DNA from: an uncultured Sphingomonadaceae bacterium
GTDB lineage: Bacteria > Pseudomonadota > Alphaproteobacteria > Sphingomonadales > Sphingomonadaceae
DNA length: 64,000 nucleotides
Direction: 5' to 3'
Assembly: GCA_947493325.1 (NCBI GenBank)
Contig: CANLQI010000001.1
Location: forward strand, 872,501 to 936,500
Below are positions 63,844 to 64,000 of the stretch, in pieces (position 1 is the stretch's first letter; each line of letters starts with the position of its first letter). The translations under genes and the position numbers were made by a program. The notes beneath the pieces are model-generated. The model was not told the DNA's origin. It did no database searches and was given only the letters and a program-made list of their open reading frames with translations.

Positions 63844-64000
63844 ATGGCATCGCAAGAGATAGAAGAGCTGACACAGGCACTGGCACGCCTTCCGGGGCTG
63901 GGGCCACGCTCTGCGCGCCGGGCGGTGCTGTATCTTATCAAAAAGCGCGAAACCGCGTTTAACCCGCTGGTTGCGGCCATGGAACAGGTGCGGGACAAGC
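63844..64000 (+). CDS. recR: Recombination protein RecR (5' part, cut by window)
   Basis: The first 52 codons read [36 protein letters not shown]..., the helix-hairpin-helix N-terminus typical of RecR, which acts with RecF/RecO in gap repair. The zinc finger and TOPRIM domain lie beyond the window edge. It is divergent from fmt across 62 bp. Confidence 0.93.
   Translation, partial: MASQEIEELTQALARLPGLGPRSARRAVLYLIKKRETAFNPLVAAMEQVRDK

Overview
The window is a piece of an alphaproteobacterial chromosome, most likely from the Sphingomonadales. The evidence is the gene order ffh-rpsP-rimM-trmD-rplS and rpsF-rpsR-rplI, ribosomal proteins S16 and L9 with long Ala/Glu-rich tails, an exosortase-A-associated ligase/decarboxylase pair, a TonB-less PKHD hydroxylase/sulfotransferase pair, a bacterial M2 (ACE-like) peptidase, and a palindromic repeat of the 'cttcgacaggctcagc' type that is common in this group. 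The order is an assignment from general knowledge and was not tested by any search.

Layout. (1) 1-26,640 is core chromosome: mtaB/dapF (minus), the SRP/ribosome-maturation operon ffh-rpsP-rimM-(secreted protein)-trmD-rplS, asd and a DUF2238 membrane gene, a small MarR-controlled redox operon, scattered enzymes, amn, a PKHD/sulfotransferase pair, rplI-rpsR-rpsF, the fatty-acid cluster fabD-GNAT-fabG-acpP-fabF-mltG, a peroxiredoxin, an FAD reductase and a tRNA-Met(CAT). (2) 26,641-53,993 is a composite genomic island stacked behind that tRNA. (3) 53,994-64,000 returns to core chromosome: a MASE1-PAS-GGDEF protein, a type III polyketide synthase with a methyltransferase, trxB, the exosortase-associated ACP/ligase/decarboxylase genes, truA-fmt, and the start of recR.

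The island has three parts. Element A (26,641-45,922) is an integrative mobilizable element. It carries a large serine recombinase whose last codons lie in the antisense of the tRNA, a VirD4-type coupling protein without other type IV secretion genes, an IncQ-like oriT, mobC and a MobA/VirD2-type relaxase. It also has a divergent regulator region, ArdA anti-restriction protein, and a two-gene defence/R-M-like pair: a PLD-SNF2 helicase and an Eco57I-type N6-adenine methyltransferase. Segment B (45,924-49,468) is A+T-rich. It carries an OafA-type acyltransferase, followed by a copy, identical as far as I can see by eye, of about 650 bp of host DNA (5' part of the FAD reductase gene plus most of the tRNA). 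Element C (49,546-53,993) carries a Gabija-type anti-phage pair (gajA, gajB) and no recombinase.

The most interesting observation concerns the serine recombinase. Joining the two ends of element A at the shared att core recreates a 46-bp attP with two perfectly inverted 21-nt arms, and it extends the recombinase reading frame in frame from its tRNA-encoded tail into a 56-residue tail now stranded 19 kb away at the right end. Integration would therefore swap the C-terminus of the recombinase and cut off transcription of a small downstream gene. Element C keeps a diverged copy of the same stranded tail, the same small gene and a similar att arm, which marks it as a remnant or a trans-mobilised relative of an A-like element.
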